A stretch of 6,045 nucleotides of DNA from Pseudomonadota bacterium (GTDB taxonomy: Bacteria > Desulfobacterota > Desulfobacteria > Desulfobacterales > RPRI01), in NCBI GenBank assembly GCA_018830925.1, contig JAHJRK010000126.1:1-6045 (forward strand). The letters are read 5' to 3'. The notes below the pieces were generated by a model, which saw only the letters and a program-made list of their open reading frames with translations, searched no databases and had not been told where the DNA came from. Position numbers and translations under genes: made by a program. Below are positions 5,418 through 6,045 of this stretch, one piece after another (the first letter of the stretch is position 1; each line of letters opens with the position of its first letter).

Positions 5418-6045
5418 ATGGCAAAGATCAGAGTATATGAACTTGCCAGAGATCTTAATATGACGAACCAGGCTCTTCTTGACAAGATAAGAAGCATGAA
5501 TATCGACGTTAAGAGCCACGTTAGTTCTTTGGATGAAGAAACCGTTGCAAAAATAAGGACCGGATCCCATGAACCAAAGCCTGAAGGGATTGAAGAAACC
5601 CGTGTAAGGCCGACGATAATCCGAAGGAGAAAAGTGGTTGTTCAGGCCGAGGCGGAACCGAAACTTGCAACACCTGCGCCAGGAGAAGAACCCGCTGAAG
5701 CAGAAACGGCCGCGCAGGCTGAAACCGGAAAAATGGGACCTGTTGAAGATTCTTCTTCGGAAGCAAAATCCGTTGAGCCGGAAACCAGTAAATCTGCCGG
5801 AGATTCCCAACGAACTTCTTTAGCCGAAGAGGCCGGGGTTCAGCCCCTTTCACCAGAGCCTGAAAAGCCTCAGATTATCAAGGCGGCAAAGCAGTTAAAA
5901 GCTCTTAAAAAAGTCAAAAAGGAGGCACCCGCAAAAATCCTCAGACTGCCTGAGATTCAAAAGAAGGCAGAAGAAAAAATAGAGGATAAGCTGCCCGGAC
6001 AGGAAGCAGTTCCCGGCAAAACAGGAATGCCCGGGGAAATAGTGC
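5418..6045 (+). CDS. infB: Translation initiation factor IF-2, N-terminal part, 3'-truncated by the window edge
   Basis: IF-2 is the GTPase that recruits fMet-tRNA to the 30S subunit and promotes 50S joining. Only the first 209 codons are here; the frame is open to the last base. Residues 1-50 form an IF2_N domain (MAKIRVYELARDLNMTNQAL, then LLDKIRSMNIDVKSHVSSLDE), followed by the basic RVRPTIIRRRK (62-72), a segment I recall from deltaproteobacterial IF-2. Residues 76 onwards are a low-complexity Glu/Ala/Pro/Lys linker, with a Lys-rich patch at about 157-172. The GTPase and initiator-tRNA binding domains lie beyond the window. The ATG at 5418 is supported by AGGGGG (5407-5412) 5 nt upstream and by the family N-terminal sequence. 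It follows nusA by 224 bp, a wide gap for this operon, and has its own promoter candidate. The minus-strand reading frames across it are compositional artefacts. Confidence 0.95.
   Translation, partial: MAKIRVYELARDLNMTNQALLDKIRSMNIDVKSHVSSLDEETVAKIRTGSHEPKPEGIEETRVRPTIIRRRKVVVQAEAEPKLATPAPGEEPAEAETAAQAETGKMGPVEDSSSEAKSVEPETSKSAGDSQRTSLAEEAGVQPLSPEPEKPQIIKAAKQLKALKKVKKEAPAKILRLPEIQKKAEEKIEDKLPGQEAVPGKTGMPGEIV

Noticed and set aside
5281..5463. Plus-strand 60-codon frame beginning with TTG in the nusA-infB spacer
   Set aside because: It overlaps the infB start in another frame, lacks a ribosome binding site, and covers the inverted repeat and promoter candidate.
5250..5853. Two long minus-strand reading frames (186 and 110 codons) across infB
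   Set aside because: They are Phe/Arg/Leu-rich complements of the repetitive Glu/Lys/Pro linker of IF-2 and show no domain or ribosome binding site.

Overview
This is an ordinary bacterial housekeeping region that encodes parts of the translation and transcription machinery. All recognisable genes are on the + strand. From start to end it holds the 3' part of pheT (phenylalanyl-tRNA synthetase beta chain), a small MerR-type regulator, a gene-poor stretch with an inverted repeat built of 8-bp units, a tRNA-Gly(CCC) gene, rimP, nusA, and the 5' part of infB (initiation factor IF-2). Gene order, the style of the IF-2 N-terminus (IF2_N domain, then a basic RVRPTIIRRRK segment and a Glu/Lys/Ala/Pro-rich linker), moderate base composition and long intergenic spacers suggest a member of the Desulfobacterota (former Deltaproteobacteria), perhaps a Desulfobacterales-like sulfate reducer. 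This assignment is inference from memory of gene neighbourhoods and was not tested by a search.

Region 1 (1-2728): pheT is cut off by the window edge. It ends with tandem stops (TGA TAA), and merR follows 30 bp later in the same reading frame, so the two are probably co-transcribed. In many Proteobacteria ihfA lies directly after pheT; here it is missing from that position.

Region 2 (2729-3373): there is no credible protein gene here. It contains a perfect 9-bp hairpin just after merR, a 155-bp element whose arms are 8-bp tandem units facing each other, a sigma70-like promoter, the tRNA-Gly gene and its likely terminator. Just before rimP there is an extended -10 promoter candidate followed by a strong intrinsic-terminator hairpin, the arrangement expected of a rimP-leader attenuator.

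Region 3 (3374-6045): rimP and nusA overlap by 7 bp and are probably translationally coupled. nusA and infB are separated by an unusually long 224-bp gap that contains a long imperfect inverted repeat and a good promoter candidate. RimP matures the 30S subunit, NusA couples transcription to translation and controls pausing, termination and antitermination, and IF-2 places initiator tRNA on the ribosome. The tRNA-rimP-nusA-infB order matches the E. coli metY-rimP-nusA-infB operon, with a glycine tRNA in the place of the initiator tRNA.

I found no new defence, mobile or metabolic system. The points worth following up are the noncoding elements: the octamer inverted repeat, the rimP leader, and the nusA-infB spacer.
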